From Ignavibacteria bacterium (lineage in GTDB: Bacteria > Bacteroidota > Ignavibacteria > Ignavibacteriales > Ignavibacteriaceae): DNA of 39,461 bases. This document shows, in pieces, positions 9,286-18,031 of the stretch. How positions within the stretch are numbered: the stretch's first letter is position 1; each line of letters starts with the position of its first letter. Position numbers and translations under genes: made by a program. The stretch spans positions 1 to 39,461 of the forward strand of contig JAUXVN010000060.1 of the NCBI GenBank assembly GCA_030684555.1. Reading direction: 5' to 3'. The notes beneath the pieces are model-generated. The model made no database searches. It had not been told where the DNA came from and was given only the letters and a program-made list of their open reading frames with translations.

Positions 9286-10671
9286 CTATACTTTACTTAA
9301 TAGTTTGTCTTCTTCAATACCATGATCGTCAACATCAATTTCTTCTACACTTCTTGTTGCAAACTTTTTCATAAGTGATATCATGATAACCATTAAGATT
9401 GCATAAATCAGTGTATAAGATATTAACGAAAACAGAACTTCACCTGCTGAAACAGTATTAGAAACTGAGTCGGCAGTTTGAAATAATCCGAATACTGTCC
9501 ATGGCTGCCGCGCAATTTCGGTAAATAACCATCCTGTTGTATTCGCAATTACCGGCAGCAGCATTGACCAGAAGACAATTCTATACATGAAAGGACTAAA
9601 CTCAAATTTCTGTTTGAATGTTTTGAATGTTGCAATTGCTGCAATCAATAACATTAAAAATCCTGCCCCCACCATAATTCTGAATGTCCAATAAGAAACA
9701 GCAACAGGAGGAACATAATCTCCTTCACCAAATTTTTGGACAGCCTCAGCCTGAAGTTGTTTGATACCTTTTATTTCACCTTCAAACTTGTTAAAAGCTA
9801 AAAAACTTAACCCTCCAGGAATTTTGATTGCAAATAGATCTTTTTTGTTTGCTTCATCACCAAATGTAAATAAAGACATAGCTGCGGGATTTTCAGTTTC
9901 CCAAAGTGCTTCTGCAGCCGCCATTTTCATGGGTTGAATTTTAATCATGTACTGAGCTTGGTTGTGACCCACAAGTATCACAAGTAGAGAACCAAGTAAG
10001 GCATAAACGGCCCCAAACTTAAATGACTTTATAAATACGTCATGTTTTTCTTTTTTTACAAGATGATAAGTACTAATGGAGAGAATCAAAAATCCTGCAG
10101 TTGCAATTGCACCAAAAAATACGTGTGGAAATTGAACCCAAAGATGTCCATTTGTAATTAGCGCGAAGAAATCGGTCATTTCCGCTCTGCCGTTTCTAAT
10201 TGCATAACCTACGGGTTGTTGCATAAAAGAATTAGCAGCGAGAATCCAAATAGCAGAGAGATTGGAACCAATAGCAAGCAACCAAATTGCAGTCAGGTGC
10301 AACTTTTTCGAAATTCGATCCCAGCCGAAAATCCAAATACCAATGAAAGTTGATTCCATAAAGAAAGCGAGAAGTGCTTCTATTGCTAAGGGAGCGCCAA
10401 AAATATCTCCCATAAATCTTGAATATTGAGACCAGTTCATTCCAAACTGAAATTCTTGAACGATTCCTGTTACAACCCCGATAGCAAAGTTAATTAGAAA
10501 TAATTTTCCCCAAAACTTTGTCATTTTTTTGTAATTCTCATTACCGGTACGATAGTATGCTGTTTGCATAATCGCAACAGCGATAGAAAGTCCTAGTGTA
10601 ATGGGAACAAATAAAAAGTGGTAAGCAGTTGTTACGGCAAACTGCAAACGCGCAAGAACTAGTGCATCCAT
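9286..10671 (-). CDS. cydA: Cytochrome bd oxidase subunit I
   Basis: Catalytic haem-bearing subunit of cytochrome bd. 461 residues, the short Q-loop form. Haem ligands by family alignment: H18 (haem b595), H183 and M333 (haem b558). The acidic residues E98 and E106 near the di-haem site are present (APLAIEALLAFFMES). Quinol-binding residues K249 and E254 are conserved. The signature GWxxTExGRQPW reads GWLFTEIARQPW at 380-391, with Ala for the usual Gly. First structural gene after the Rrf2 regulator (31-base gap). Confidence 0.96.
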   Translation of the reverse strand: MDALVLARLQFAVTTAYHFLFVPITLGLSIAVAIMQTAYYRTGNENYKKMTKFWGKLFLINFAIGVVTGIVQEFQFGMNWSQYSRFMGDIFGAPLAIEALLAFFMESTFIGIWIFGWDRISKKLHLTAIWLLAIGSNLSAIWILAANSFMQQPVGYAIRNGRAEMTDFFALITNGHLWVQFPHVFFGAIATAGFLILSISTYHLVKKEKHDVFIKSFKFGAVYALLGSLLVILVGHNQAQYMIKIQPMKMAAAEALWETENPAAMSLFTFGDEANKKDLFAIKIPGGLSFLAFNKFEGEIKGIKQLQAEAVQKFGEGDYVPPVAVSYWTFRIMVGAGFLMLLIAAIATFKTFKQKFEFSPFMYRIVFWSMLLPVIANTTGWLFTEIARQPWTVFGLFQTADSVSNTVSAGEVLFSLISYTLIYAILMVIMISLMKKFATRSVEEIDVDDHGIEEDKLLSKV

Positions 10672-10702
10672 TATTCCACCCCTTTAGTGTGTTATTATTT
10701 TG

Positions 10703-11125
10703 TTATTTAGTAAATCTGAATATATAATCAGAAATTTTTTGTTGTTTTAATTGTTCGAAAATATTTTGTTCAAGACCAATAAAGAACGTATGAAACTGAC
10801 ATCCGAACATTAAGTCACAGAAAAAGTTTTCATCCATACAATCGTTTAGCCTCACCTTATATCCCATCGCATTTAGCACATCCCAAATAGAAATTTCTTC
10901 CGAATTTGCTTTCAAATAAAAACCACCATACTTACCCTGAACTGAACCAACGATATTTGCGACTCTGAGTTTGTGGATAATCCTTGCTGTAAAAATTTTT
11001 GAGAGGTGAAGTTTTTTAGAAATGCTGCTAACATTAATAATTTCATCTTTATCGAGTGAAGCTAAAAATGCGGTTATTCGAAGTGAATAGTCGTGTTCTC
11101 GATTGAATAAACTGTTTTTCTTCAT
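10703..11125 (-). CDS. Rrf2-family transcription regulator, likely Fe-S
   Basis: 140 residues. An N-terminal winged helix (about 12-70) contains the family pattern LHLSKIFTARIIHKLRVANI then GKYGGFYL, the wing that contacts DNA. Three cysteines, C96, C103 and C109, lie in the dimerisation loop with spacing C-x6-C-x5-C, close to the 2Fe-2S/4Fe-4S triads of IscR and NsrR. This suggests it senses O2, NO or iron-sulfur status. It is the first gene of the cyd operon, so it probably autoregulates and controls cytochrome bd. A 17-base palindrome 33 bases upstream of its start is the candidate operator. Confidence 0.88.
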   Translation of the reverse strand: MKKNSLFNREHDYSLRITAFLASLDKDEIINVSSISKKLHLSKIFTARIIHKLRVANIVGSVQGKYGGFYLKANSEEISIWDVLNAMGYKVRLNDCMDENFFCDLMFGCQFHTFFIGLEQNIFEQLKQQKISDYIFRFTK

Positions 11126-11477
11126 GGTTTAAATAATACTTAATAAGTAATGATTAAAATTAATCAGATTAATTGTCACTGTCAATAAATAATTAAAAAT
11201 ATATTAACCAAGACAATCATAATTATAATTTAGGTTAAGATAAAAATAATCGGTTAACAATTATATGGCTTTAAAAAACGCTCTGACTGAAAAAAGGTAA
11301 GTCAGCGGTAAAAAGGCAGGTGAAAAATTATTAAGCTAAGTTTCGATAAAAACTATGTGAGACTTATTTATTTGAAGTGAATCGGAAATACTTATTTTCT
11401 AATAAATATCTGTAATGAAAGATTTGTCTCTCTTATTCAAAGTTATGATTATGGAGATATATCAAATTAAGTCGGAG
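11126..11477. other. Leader region of the rrf2-cyd operon
   Basis: About 350 AT-rich bases between the Rrf2 gene and tRNA-Ser, without a gene. They contain the palindrome at 11158-11174 and must hold the cyd promoter. A possible hairpin around 11281-11300 (gctctgac...gtcagcg) is weak. Confidence 0.5.
11158..11174. promoter_or_regulatory. Palindromic operator candidate for Rrf2/cyd operon
   Basis: aattaatc-a-gattaatt has perfect 8-base arms around one central base and lies 33 bases upstream of the Rrf2 start codon. Its size and position fit a dimeric winged-helix repressor site overlapping the promoter. A variant lies in front of katG (1513-1525). Confidence 0.5.
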
Positions 11478-11564
11478 CGGAAAGGGAGGGATTCGAACCC
11501 TCGGTAAGGTTGCCCCTACAACGGTTTTCGAGACCGTCCTATTCAACCACTCTAGCACCTTTCC
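11478..11564 (-). tRNA. tRNA-Ser (anticodon CGA)
   Basis: 87 bases on the minus strand. The acceptor stem GGAAAGG pairs with CCTTTCC, with discriminator G. The anticodon stem-loop is ACGGT-CTCGAAA-ACCGT, giving anticodon CGA for codon UCG. A long class II variable arm follows (TGTAGGGGCAACCTTACC). The T-arm is GAGGG-TTCGAAT-CCCTC. CCA is not encoded. The long variable arm confirms serine rather than another class. Confidence 0.95.
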
Positions 11565-11628
11565 GGACTTTAAATAAATGTCCACAAATTTAAGAACTTC
11601 AATTTTCAATAAAAAGTAGTTTTAAAGT

Positions 11629-12375
11629 TTAATGAATTAAAAATCCAACTAAACTTATTAAGATAGCACCAGAAATAAATGATAGTGTTACAAGTAATTT
11701 ATGGTTTTTAAAAACTTCACCAATTATCGCATGTATTGCGAGAAATAAAAATCCACCTGCAATATGTGCTTCAATTATTCCTAACCAGAATGGAGTAACA
11801 TAGTCAATGAGGAAAACAACACCAAATAAACCACCGAGAATTGTTGTAGATTCAACTAAAATAACATCTCGCATTATTCTGAATTTTGAGTAACCTGCTC
11901 CAAGCATAAGCGAAGCTAAAGCCAATCCCTCAGGAAATTTATGTGTAATAATTGCAGCAATTACTGAATTTCCACCATGTGAGTGAAATCCTTCTGTAGA
12001 AACTGCCACACCATCAAGGAATGAATGAAACGCAAGTACCCCGAATAAGAGTTTCACAATTTCCGTAAATTTCTTTGTTGTCTGTTCATCAAAATGGGAA
12101 GCTGAACATGCCGGACAAACGTGAATTATATAATGACTAATAAACCAAAATAATCCGATACCACTCACTAAACTAATGAATAATTCAATTACTCCGAGCT
12201 TATCAAAAGCTTCAGGTAAGAAGGTGAAAATAGCTGCCCCAAATAATGCCCCTGCAGAAAAGGAGATTAGCGAACAAAGTTTATGGTGATTTAGCTTAAT
12301 TAGAAAAACGAGATACCCACCGAGCACAGCCGAAAGAACAGCAAGAATCGTTTTTATTAAAATTTCATTTATCAT
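11629..12375 (-). CDS. ZIP-family metal cation transporter
   Basis: Inner-membrane importer of divalent metals (Zn, Fe or similar). 248 residues with about eight helices. The metal-binding helix IV carries HSFLDG (H117, D121) and helix V carries HKFPEG (H145, E149), the two hallmark motifs. A cytoplasmic loop between helices III and IV has HVCPACSASHF, and H131/H133 lie in the loop after helix IV; both are likely metal-sensing or delivery sites. Divergent from yceD and convergent with nothing nearby, so probably monocistronic. Metal preference cannot be read from the sequence. Confidence 0.92.
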   Translation of the reverse strand: MINEILIKTILAVLSAVLGGYLVFLIKLNHHKLCSLISFSAGALFGAAIFTFLPEAFDKLGVIELFISLVSGIGLFWFISHYIIHVCPACSASHFDEQTTKKFTEIVKLLFGVLAFHSFLDGVAVSTEGFHSHGGNSVIAAIITHKFPEGLALASLMLGAGYSKFRIMRDVILVESTTILGGLFGVVFLIDYVTPFWLGIIEAHIAGGFLFLAIHAIIGEVFKNHKLLVTLSFISGAILISLVGFLIH

Positions 12376-12552
12376 TTTAGTACTGTATTTTTTAATTTAG
12401 CTTAACAAATTATGGATAAATATTTCACTAACCAATAAATTTCTAAAGTAAGAAGTCCAGCATTTCTGATTTGGTGAGAGAAGCAGAAAAAAAATTGCAC
12501 TAAAAGATGTCGGGATGGTAAAAATTTCAAAATATCTAAATCAAGTGATTTG

Positions 12553-12581
12553 TTGACTATTGAACTGATACTCTTTATATT
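12553..12581 (+). promoter_or_regulatory. Sigma70-like promoter of the yceD-rpmF-fab operon
   Basis: TTGACT at 12553-12558 and TATATT at 12576-12581, with an ideal 17-base spacer, 27 bases before the yceD ATG. It lies in the 232-base divergent gap to the ZIP gene. Confidence 0.6.
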
Positions 12582-12607
12582 TACCGGACTTTTGCAAAAA
12601 TTTTCCT

Positions 12608-13117
12608 ATGATAATAAAAATTTCTAATTTAAGTGAAGGCGAACACTACTTAAATCAAGTAGGCAAGGTTGAGGAGCTTAGATTAACAGAACCATTTAAG
12701 GGCAATTATGATGTTTCTGTTAAAGTTGCCAAGACTCATCATCAAATTGTTCTTGACACTAGTATCTCAGTAGTTGCTCATTTTGAATGTGATAGATGTG
12801 CTGAAGAATTTGATCATCAGATTGCGGTTAAATATCAAATGGTTTATCTTTTTGGAGAAGATAAAGAAATTAGAGAGAATGATGATGCAAATTTCGCTTA
12901 CTTATCTATTGAAACAGATAAAATTGATATAACGAAAGATATTCACGATTTTTGTCTTATATCTATTCCATTGAAAAAACTGTGTAAAGAAGATTGCAAA
13001 GGGTTATGCTTTAAGTGCGGAGTTAATTTGAATGTTGGAGAATGTTCATGCACTAAAGAAGAGGTTGATGCACGCTGGCAGCCTCTATTAGATTTGAAGA
13101 GTAAATTAAATAATTAA
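12608..13117 (+). CDS. yceD: YceD/DUF177 family protein (large-ribosomal-subunit-linked)
   Basis: 169 residues. DUF177 proteins sit upstream of rpmF across bacteria and are linked to 23S rRNA or ribosomal protein maturation. Cysteine motifs are visible: CDRC at 61-64, then CKEDCKGLCFKCG at 126-138 and CSC at 146-148, suggesting zinc binding, though the family's classic core is only partly Cys-dependent. First gene of the plus-strand operon, 23 bases before rpmF. Confidence 0.88.
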   Translation: MIIKISNLSEGEHYLNQVGKVEELRLTEPFKGNYDVSVKVAKTHHQIVLDTSISVVAHFECDRCAEEFDHQIAVKYQMVYLFGEDKEIRENDDANFAYLSIETDKIDITKDIHDFCLISIPLKKLCKEDCKGLCFKCGVNLNVGECSCTKEEVDARWQPLLDLKSKLNN

Positions 13118-13140
13118 ACAATAAATAAAACGGATACGAA

Positions 13141-13320
13141 ATGCCAAATCCAAAACGTAAAATGTCTAAAACTAGACGTGATAAAAGAAGAACTCACTAT
13201 AAAGCAACTGCTCCTTCAATGGGGACTTGCAGTAATTGTGGCGAATTAAAACTTACTCACCATGCTTGCTCTTCCTGCGGTTATTATAATGGACGCTCAA
13301 TGTTCATTCCTAAAAACTAG
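13141..13320 (+). CDS. rpmF: 50S ribosomal protein L32
   Basis: 59 residues beginning MPNPKRKMSKTRRDKRRTHY, the standard L32 start, with a zinc ribbon C30-x2-C33 and C43-x2-C46, the zinc-containing (C+) form. It lies in the conserved yceD-rpmF-plsX order, which links ribosome and phospholipid synthesis genes. Confidence 0.97.
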   Translation: MPNPKRKMSKTRRDKRRTHYKATAPSMGTCSNCGELKLTHHACSSCGYYNGRSMFIPKN

Positions 13321-13337
13321 GTAATAACTAATTCAGA

Positions 13338-14372
13338 ATGTCTAATATCGCTTCAAACAAAGCAAAGTGTAGAATTGTTGTTGACGCAATGGGGGGAGAC
13401 TTCGCCCCCCGTAATGCTGTAATTGGTGCAATTGAAGCACTAAATGTTAACAATGATTTTGAACTTTTGTTCGTTGGAAAAAAAGATGATATTCAAAAGG
13501 TTATTTCTGAAAACAACCTGACTTTTGACGAAAATAACATCATACACACTTCTCAAGTTATTGAGATGGGAGATACTCCCACTCAAGCAATTAAAACTAA
13601 AACAGATTCTTCGATTGTGGTCGGTGCCAGATTAGTTAAAGATAAAAAAGCAGATGCATTTGTAAGTGCCGGAAATACCGGCGCTATGATGGCAGCTTCA
13701 ACTTTAATAATGGGACGAATCCCGGGCGTCGGAAGACCCACGATTGGCACTTTCATGCCGAATGAATCCGGTATTACTACTATTTTTGATGTCGGTGCTA
13801 GTGTTGACTCAAAGCCATCGCATCTATTCGAATACGCAGTGATGGGTTCCATATTTGTTAAAGAAATTTATCACATTGATAACCCCAAAGTAGGGCTCCT
13901 TAGTGTAGGAGAAGAAGATTCCAAAGGAAACGAAACGACTTTATCAGCTTTTCAACTCTTGAAAAAATCTCAGTTAAATTTTGTAGGAAATATTGAAGGC
14001 AGGGATGTTTTGAAGGGTTCAGTACATGTAGTCGTTTGTGACGGTTTTGTCGGTAATATTCTTCTCAAATTCGGTGAAGGTGTGTTAAGTATTTTAAAAC
14101 ATCTTTTCCGTGAATATGCTTCACAAGGATTATTCAACAAACTTAAAGTTTTACTTGTTAAGGGAACTCTTAAAGAAATTCTTAAAAAATTTGATTATCA
14201 AGAATATGGTGGTGTCCCGTTACTCGGAGTAAATGGAATTTCTATAATTGGACATGGCTCAAGTTCACCTAAAGCGATAAAAAATATGGTTCTACGTGCA
14301 AAAGAAATGTATGATCGTGAGCTTGTCTTAAAGATAGAGAACTCGATTAAAAACTATTCCTCAATTTTATAA
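13338..14372 (+). CDS. plsX: Phosphate acyltransferase PlsX
   Basis: Converts acyl-ACP to acyl-phosphate, the donor for PlsY in phospholipid synthesis. 344 residues, full length. N-terminal VVDAMGGDFAPRNAV is the family signature, and the central SAGNTGAMMAAST segment forms the active-site cleft. Cytosolic, peripheral to the membrane. The ribosome binding site is poor (taattcag), which may imply translational coupling to rpmF 17 bases upstream. Confidence 0.97.
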   Translation: MSNIASNKAKCRIVVDAMGGDFAPRNAVIGAIEALNVNNDFELLFVGKKDDIQKVISENNLTFDENNIIHTSQVIEMGDTPTQAIKTKTDSSIVVGARLVKDKKADAFVSAGNTGAMMAASTLIMGRIPGVGRPTIGTFMPNESGITTIFDVGASVDSKPSHLFEYAVMGSIFVKEIYHIDNPKVGLLSVGEEDSKGNETTLSAFQLLKKSQLNFVGNIEGRDVLKGSVHVVVCDGFVGNILLKFGEGVLSILKHLFREYASQGLFNKLKVLLVKGTLKEILKKFDYQEYGGVPLLGVNGISIIGHGSSSPKAIKNMVLRAKEMYDRELVLKIENSIKNYSSIL

Positions 14373-14382
14373 TTGGAAAAAT

Positions 14383-15384
14383 ATGAATAACAAAAAATAT
14401 AATGCCGTTATTACGGCAGTTGGAATGTATGTGCCTGATAAAGTATTAGACAATAAATATTTTGAATCGATTATCGATACTAATGATGAATGGATTGTTT
14501 CAAGAACCGGGATTAAAGAAAGACGAATTCTTGAAAATGGCGCTACAAGTGATTTAGCCGCCAGAGCAATCGAAGATTTACTCAAAACTAAAGAAATCAA
14601 TCGTGAAGAAATTGATGTAATTATTGTTGCTACAGTTACTCCGGATATGTTTTTTCCGGCAACAGCATGTTTAGTTCAAAATAAAATTGGGGCGAAGAAT
14701 GCATGGGGTTTTGATCTCTCTGCAGCATGTTCCGGTTTCTTGTTTGCTTTTCAAGTTGGTGCTTCACTTATCGAAAGTGGTACTTATAAAAAAGTAATTG
14801 TGGTAGGTGCTGATAAAATGAGTTCAATTGTTGACTACACTGATAGAAATAATTGCATTCTATTTGGAGACGGTGCAGCAGCAGTTTTACTAGAGCCAAC
14901 AGAAGATAAAACTGTTGGACTTCAGGATTCAATATTGCGAACCGACGGTTCAGGTGAGGCTTTCTTAAATATGCGTGGCGGTGGAAGTTTGAATCCACCT
15001 TCACACGAAACTGTTGATAAAAAGATGCATTATCTATTTCAAGATGGTAAATCAGTTTATAAAGTAGCTGTCGTAGGTATGGCAGATGTATCTTACGAAA
15101 TTATGAAGAAGAATAATTTAACTGCTGATGATGTTGCGTATCTTGTCCCGCATCAAGCAAATTTGAGAATTATTGATGCGACAGCTAAACGTTGTGGTAT
15201 TCCACCAGAAAAAGTTACTATGAATATTGAAAAATATGGAAATACAACAGCAGCAACTATTCCTTTATGTTTAGTCGAATATTACAGAGACGGGAAAATC
15301 AAAAAAGGTGATAAGTTGATTTTAGCCGCATTTGGAGCTGGTTTTACATGGGGTTCAGCGCTTTATGTTTGGGGTGTTGATTAA
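14383..15384 (+). CDS. fabH: 3-oxoacyl-ACP synthase III (FabH)
   Basis: Starts fatty-acid chains by condensing acyl-CoA with malonyl-ACP. 333 residues with catalytic triad C116 (DLSAACSGFL), H257 (VPHQANLR) and N287 (YGNTTAATIP). Chain preference (acetyl or branched) cannot be read here. Follows plsX by 10 bases. Its stop overlaps the fabD start by one base (TAATG). Confidence 0.97.
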   Translation: MNNKKYNAVITAVGMYVPDKVLDNKYFESIIDTNDEWIVSRTGIKERRILENGATSDLAARAIEDLLKTKEINREEIDVIIVATVTPDMFFPATACLVQNKIGAKNAWGFDLSAACSGFLFAFQVGASLIESGTYKKVIVVGADKMSSIVDYTDRNNCILFGDGAAAVLLEPTEDKTVGLQDSILRTDGSGEAFLNMRGGGSLNPPSHETVDKKMHYLFQDGKSVYKVAVVGMADVSYEIMKKNNLTADDVAYLVPHQANLRIIDATAKRCGIPPEKVTMNIEKYGNTTAATIPLCLVEYYRDGKIKKGDKLILAAFGAGFTWGSALYVWGVD

Positions 15385-16298
15385 TGGGTAAGAAAGCATT
15401 TTTATTTCCGGGTCAAGGTTCTCAATATGTCGGAATGGCTCAAGATCTTTTCGAAAATTCCGTTGAAGCAAAAGAGATGATTAAAACCGCAGACAGTGTT
15501 CTCGGAGTTAACTTATCTCATGTAATGTTTTATGGTCCTGAGGAAAGTTTAAGACAAACTGAAAACACACAGCCTGCAATTTTTATACATTCTGTTATTC
15601 TTGCAAGTTTAATTCGAAGACTTAATATAGAAGGCGCTGCCGGCCATTCACTCGGTGAATATTCAGCACTTGTTGCATCAGGAGCAATTCAATATTACGA
15701 TGCTGTACAATTAGTAAGATTTAGAGGTAAAGGGATGCAGCAAGCCGGAATAGATAATCCAGGTACGATGGCTGCTGTTGTCGGTTTAACTCCCGAAGCT
15801 GTTGAATCTGTTTGTAAAGATGCTTCCGAAGTTGGAATTGTTCAGTGTGCTAACTTTAATTCACCGGGACAAATTGTTATCTCAGGATCGGTTGATGGTG
15901 TTCGTAAAGGAATGGAATTAGCAAAACTAAGTGGAGCAAAACTTGTAAAAGAATTAGTGGTCAGCGGTGCCTTTCATTCACCTTTAATGCAGTCAGCAAA
16001 AGACCTTTTAAAAGAAGAGCTTAATAAAACAAATATTTATGACGCCCGCTTTCCGGTTTATGCAAACGTAACTGCGAAACCTGTAACAGATAAAAATGAA
16101 ATTAAAGAATTATTGTTTCAACAAGTAACTTCTCCGGTAAGATGGGAAGAGACTATTGTTAATATGATAAATGACGGCTTCGATGAATTTTATGAAGTTG
16201 GTCCGGGAAAAGTTTTACAGGGTTTGGTCAAAAGGATTAATCCGAATGTTACTTGTTTCGGTATTGATAAATATACCGATGTAGAAAGGTTTATTTAA
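15384..16298 (+). CDS. fabD: Malonyl-CoA:ACP transacylase (FabD)
   Basis: Loads malonyl onto acyl carrier protein. 304 residues with N-terminal FPGQGSQYVGM, nucleophile S89 in GHSLGEYSAL, and catalytic H198 in GAFHSPLM. Overlaps fabH and the following DUF3109 gene by one base each (TAATG), so translation is coupled. Confidence 0.97.
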   Translation: MGKKAFLFPGQGSQYVGMAQDLFENSVEAKEMIKTADSVLGVNLSHVMFYGPEESLRQTENTQPAIFIHSVILASLIRRLNIEGAAGHSLGEYSALVASGAIQYYDAVQLVRFRGKGMQQAGIDNPGTMAAVVGLTPEAVESVCKDASEVGIVQCANFNSPGQIVISGSVDGVRKGMELAKLSGAKLVKELVVSGAFHSPLMQSAKDLLKEELNKTNIYDARFPVYANVTAKPVTDKNEIKELLFQQVTSPVRWEETIVNMINDGFDEFYEVGPGKVLQGLVKRINPNVTCFGIDKYTDVERFI

Positions 16299-16885
16299 TG
16301 ACAGAAGAATTTACAAAAGAGATAAATGGAATTAAAATTGATCCGATTATCTTTACATTTCCATTTGCATGTAAATGTAATGGTGAGTGCTGCAACTACG
16401 GTGTTTATACCGATAAAAAAGAAGCTGAAATGATTTTATCAATTCAAGATAAAGTCAAAACAATGATGGATGATTCACAATCATTAGATGTAAATGCCTG
16501 GTTTGAAGCTCCTGAGGAAGATGAAGATTTTGATTCAGGTGTTGCTGTTGGAACACAGATTATAAACGGCAAGTGTACATTCTTAGATAAAAATGGATTA
16601 TGTTCCTTACAAAAATTGGCTTACTTTGAGAATGAGAATCCTTGGAAGTATAAACCGTTATATTGCATACTGTTTCCACTAACAATTTGGAATGGTGCAC
16701 TTACGGTTGACGATGAACATATTGATCGTCTTCATCATTGCAATAAATTTCCGATTTCAGAATCCACTATGGTTGATTATTGTAAAGATGAACTAATTCA
16801 TTTTCTTGGTGAATCAGGATATAATGAATTAATTGAATACAAAAATGAATATCTTTCGAATCAAATTAAGAAAGAAATTGAATGA
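16298..16885 (+). CDS. DUF3109 / YkgJ-like cysteine-rich protein
   Basis: 195 residues without a signal peptide. The N-terminal CKCNGECCNYG (C25, C27, C31, C32), a middle KCTFLDKNGLCSL, then YCILFPLTIW and HHCNKF follow the layout of DUF3109, a cluster of conserved cysteines thought to chelate zinc or iron. Function unknown. It is embedded between fabD and fabG with one-base and four-base overlaps, so it is co-translated with fatty-acid synthesis enzymes. That suggests a link to lipid metabolism or acyl-carrier modification, by inference only. Confidence 0.82.
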   Translation: MTEEFTKEINGIKIDPIIFTFPFACKCNGECCNYGVYTDKKEAEMILSIQDKVKTMMDDSQSLDVNAWFEAPEEDEDFDSGVAVGTQIINGKCTFLDKNGLCSLQKLAYFENENPWKYKPLYCILFPLTIWNGALTVDDEHIDRLHHCNKFPISESTMVDYCKDELIHFLGESGYNELIEYKNEYLSNQIKKEIE

Positions 16886-17625
16886 GCTTAGAAGGTAAAC
16901 GCGTTCTAGTAACCGGAGGAACACGAGGGATCGGGAAGGCAATTGTTTTTGAACTAGCTTCAAAAGGCGCCTCGGTAGTTTTTACTTACTTCAGTTCTGA
17001 TGCGGTTGCTAAAGAATTAGAAGATGAAGGATTATCAAAAGGTTATAAACTATTCGGATTCAAAGCCGATGCTGCAATATTTGAAGAAGCCGAAAAAACT
17101 ATTAATTTCACTTTGGAAAAATTGGGCGGTTTAGATATTTTAGTAAACAATGCTGGAATTACTAAAGATAATCTATTAATGAGGATGTCACCTTCTGATT
17201 TTGATGTAGTTATTTCAGCAAATTTAAAGAGCGTATTTAATTATACTAAATTAGCACTCAAACCAATGATGGGGCAGCGGTACGGTCGAATAATTAATAT
17301 TTCATCTGTAGTAGGAATTATTGGAAATCCGGGTCAATCAAATTATGTGGCTTCAAAAGCCGGAGTAATCGGATTTACAAAATCAACTGCAAAGGAATTG
17401 TCCTCAAGAAATATTACTTGTAACGCTGTTGCTCCCGGGTTTATCGCTACAGATATGACAGGCTCACTAAATGAGAAACAAAAAGAGGCTATACTCTCTG
17501 TGGTTCCATTAAAAAGAATGGGAGTAGCAGAAGATGTTGCAAAAACTGTAGCATTTTTAGCTTCGGATGATTCGAGTTATATTACGGGACAAGTTATCGC
17601 CGTTGACGGCGGAATGACAATGTAA
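16882..17625 (+). CDS. fabG: 3-oxoacyl-ACP reductase (FabG)
   Basis: NADPH-dependent short-chain dehydrogenase that reduces 3-oxoacyl-ACP. 247 residues. Cofactor motif TGGTRGIG at 11-18, NNAG at 89-92, and catalytic residues N114, S142, Y155 and K159 (NYVASKAG). The C-terminal VDGGMTM end is typical. The start overlaps the previous stop as ATGA. Confidence 0.96.
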   Translation: MSLEGKRVLVTGGTRGIGKAIVFELASKGASVVFTYFSSDAVAKELEDEGLSKGYKLFGFKADAAIFEEAEKTINFTLEKLGGLDILVNNAGITKDNLLMRMSPSDFDVVISANLKSVFNYTKLALKPMMGQRYGRIINISSVVGIIGNPGQSNYVASKAGVIGFTKSTAKELSSRNITCNAVAPGFIATDMTGSLNEKQKEAILSVVPLKRMGVAEDVAKTVAFLASDDSSYITGQVIAVDGGMTM

Positions 17626-17667
17626 ATTTTATTTTAATAACCATAAACAAAAAAATAGGAGATAAAA

Positions 17668-17901
17668 ATGGATGTTCAAACCAAAGTTAAAGAAATCATT
17701 ATGGATAAATTAGGAGTAGAAGAAGCTCAAGTTACTCCTGAAGCATCATTTACAAATGATTTAGGTGCTGATTCTTTAGACATCGTTGAATTAGTAATGG
17801 GATTTGAAAGCGCTTTCAATATTTCTATTCCTGATGAGGATGCTGAAAAAATTACAACAGTCGGTGACGCTGTTAAATATTTATCAGAAAAATTAGCTTA
17901 A
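17668..17901 (+). CDS. acpP: Acyl carrier protein
   Basis: 77-residue acidic four-helix carrier. The phosphopantetheine attachment serine is S36 in [11 protein letters not shown]. It has its own strong ribosome binding site (aggagat), in keeping with its need for high expression, and is followed by a hairpin before fabF. Confidence 0.97.
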   Translation: MDVQTKVKEIIMDKLGVEEAQVTPEASFTNDLGADSLDIVELVMGFESAFNISIPDEDAEKITTVGDAVKYLSEKLA

Positions 17902-17911
17902 TTATTTTATT

Positions 17912-17958
17912 AGGTTGAACGGGTGAGGGCTTAAATCTGTGGCTTGTTCAACCTTTTT
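17912..17958 (+). terminator. Hairpin with U-tract between acpP and fabF
   Basis: aggttgaac pairs with gttcaacct (9 bases) around a 25-base loop and is followed by ttttta. Probably a partial terminator that keeps acpP mRNA abundant relative to downstream fabF-rnc. Confidence 0.6.
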
Positions 17959-18031
17959 ATTTGAGAGTTAGATATTTTCTAATCTTTGCGGGACTGTTCA
18001 TAATTGTTAAATCAATTTAACCGGAAATATT

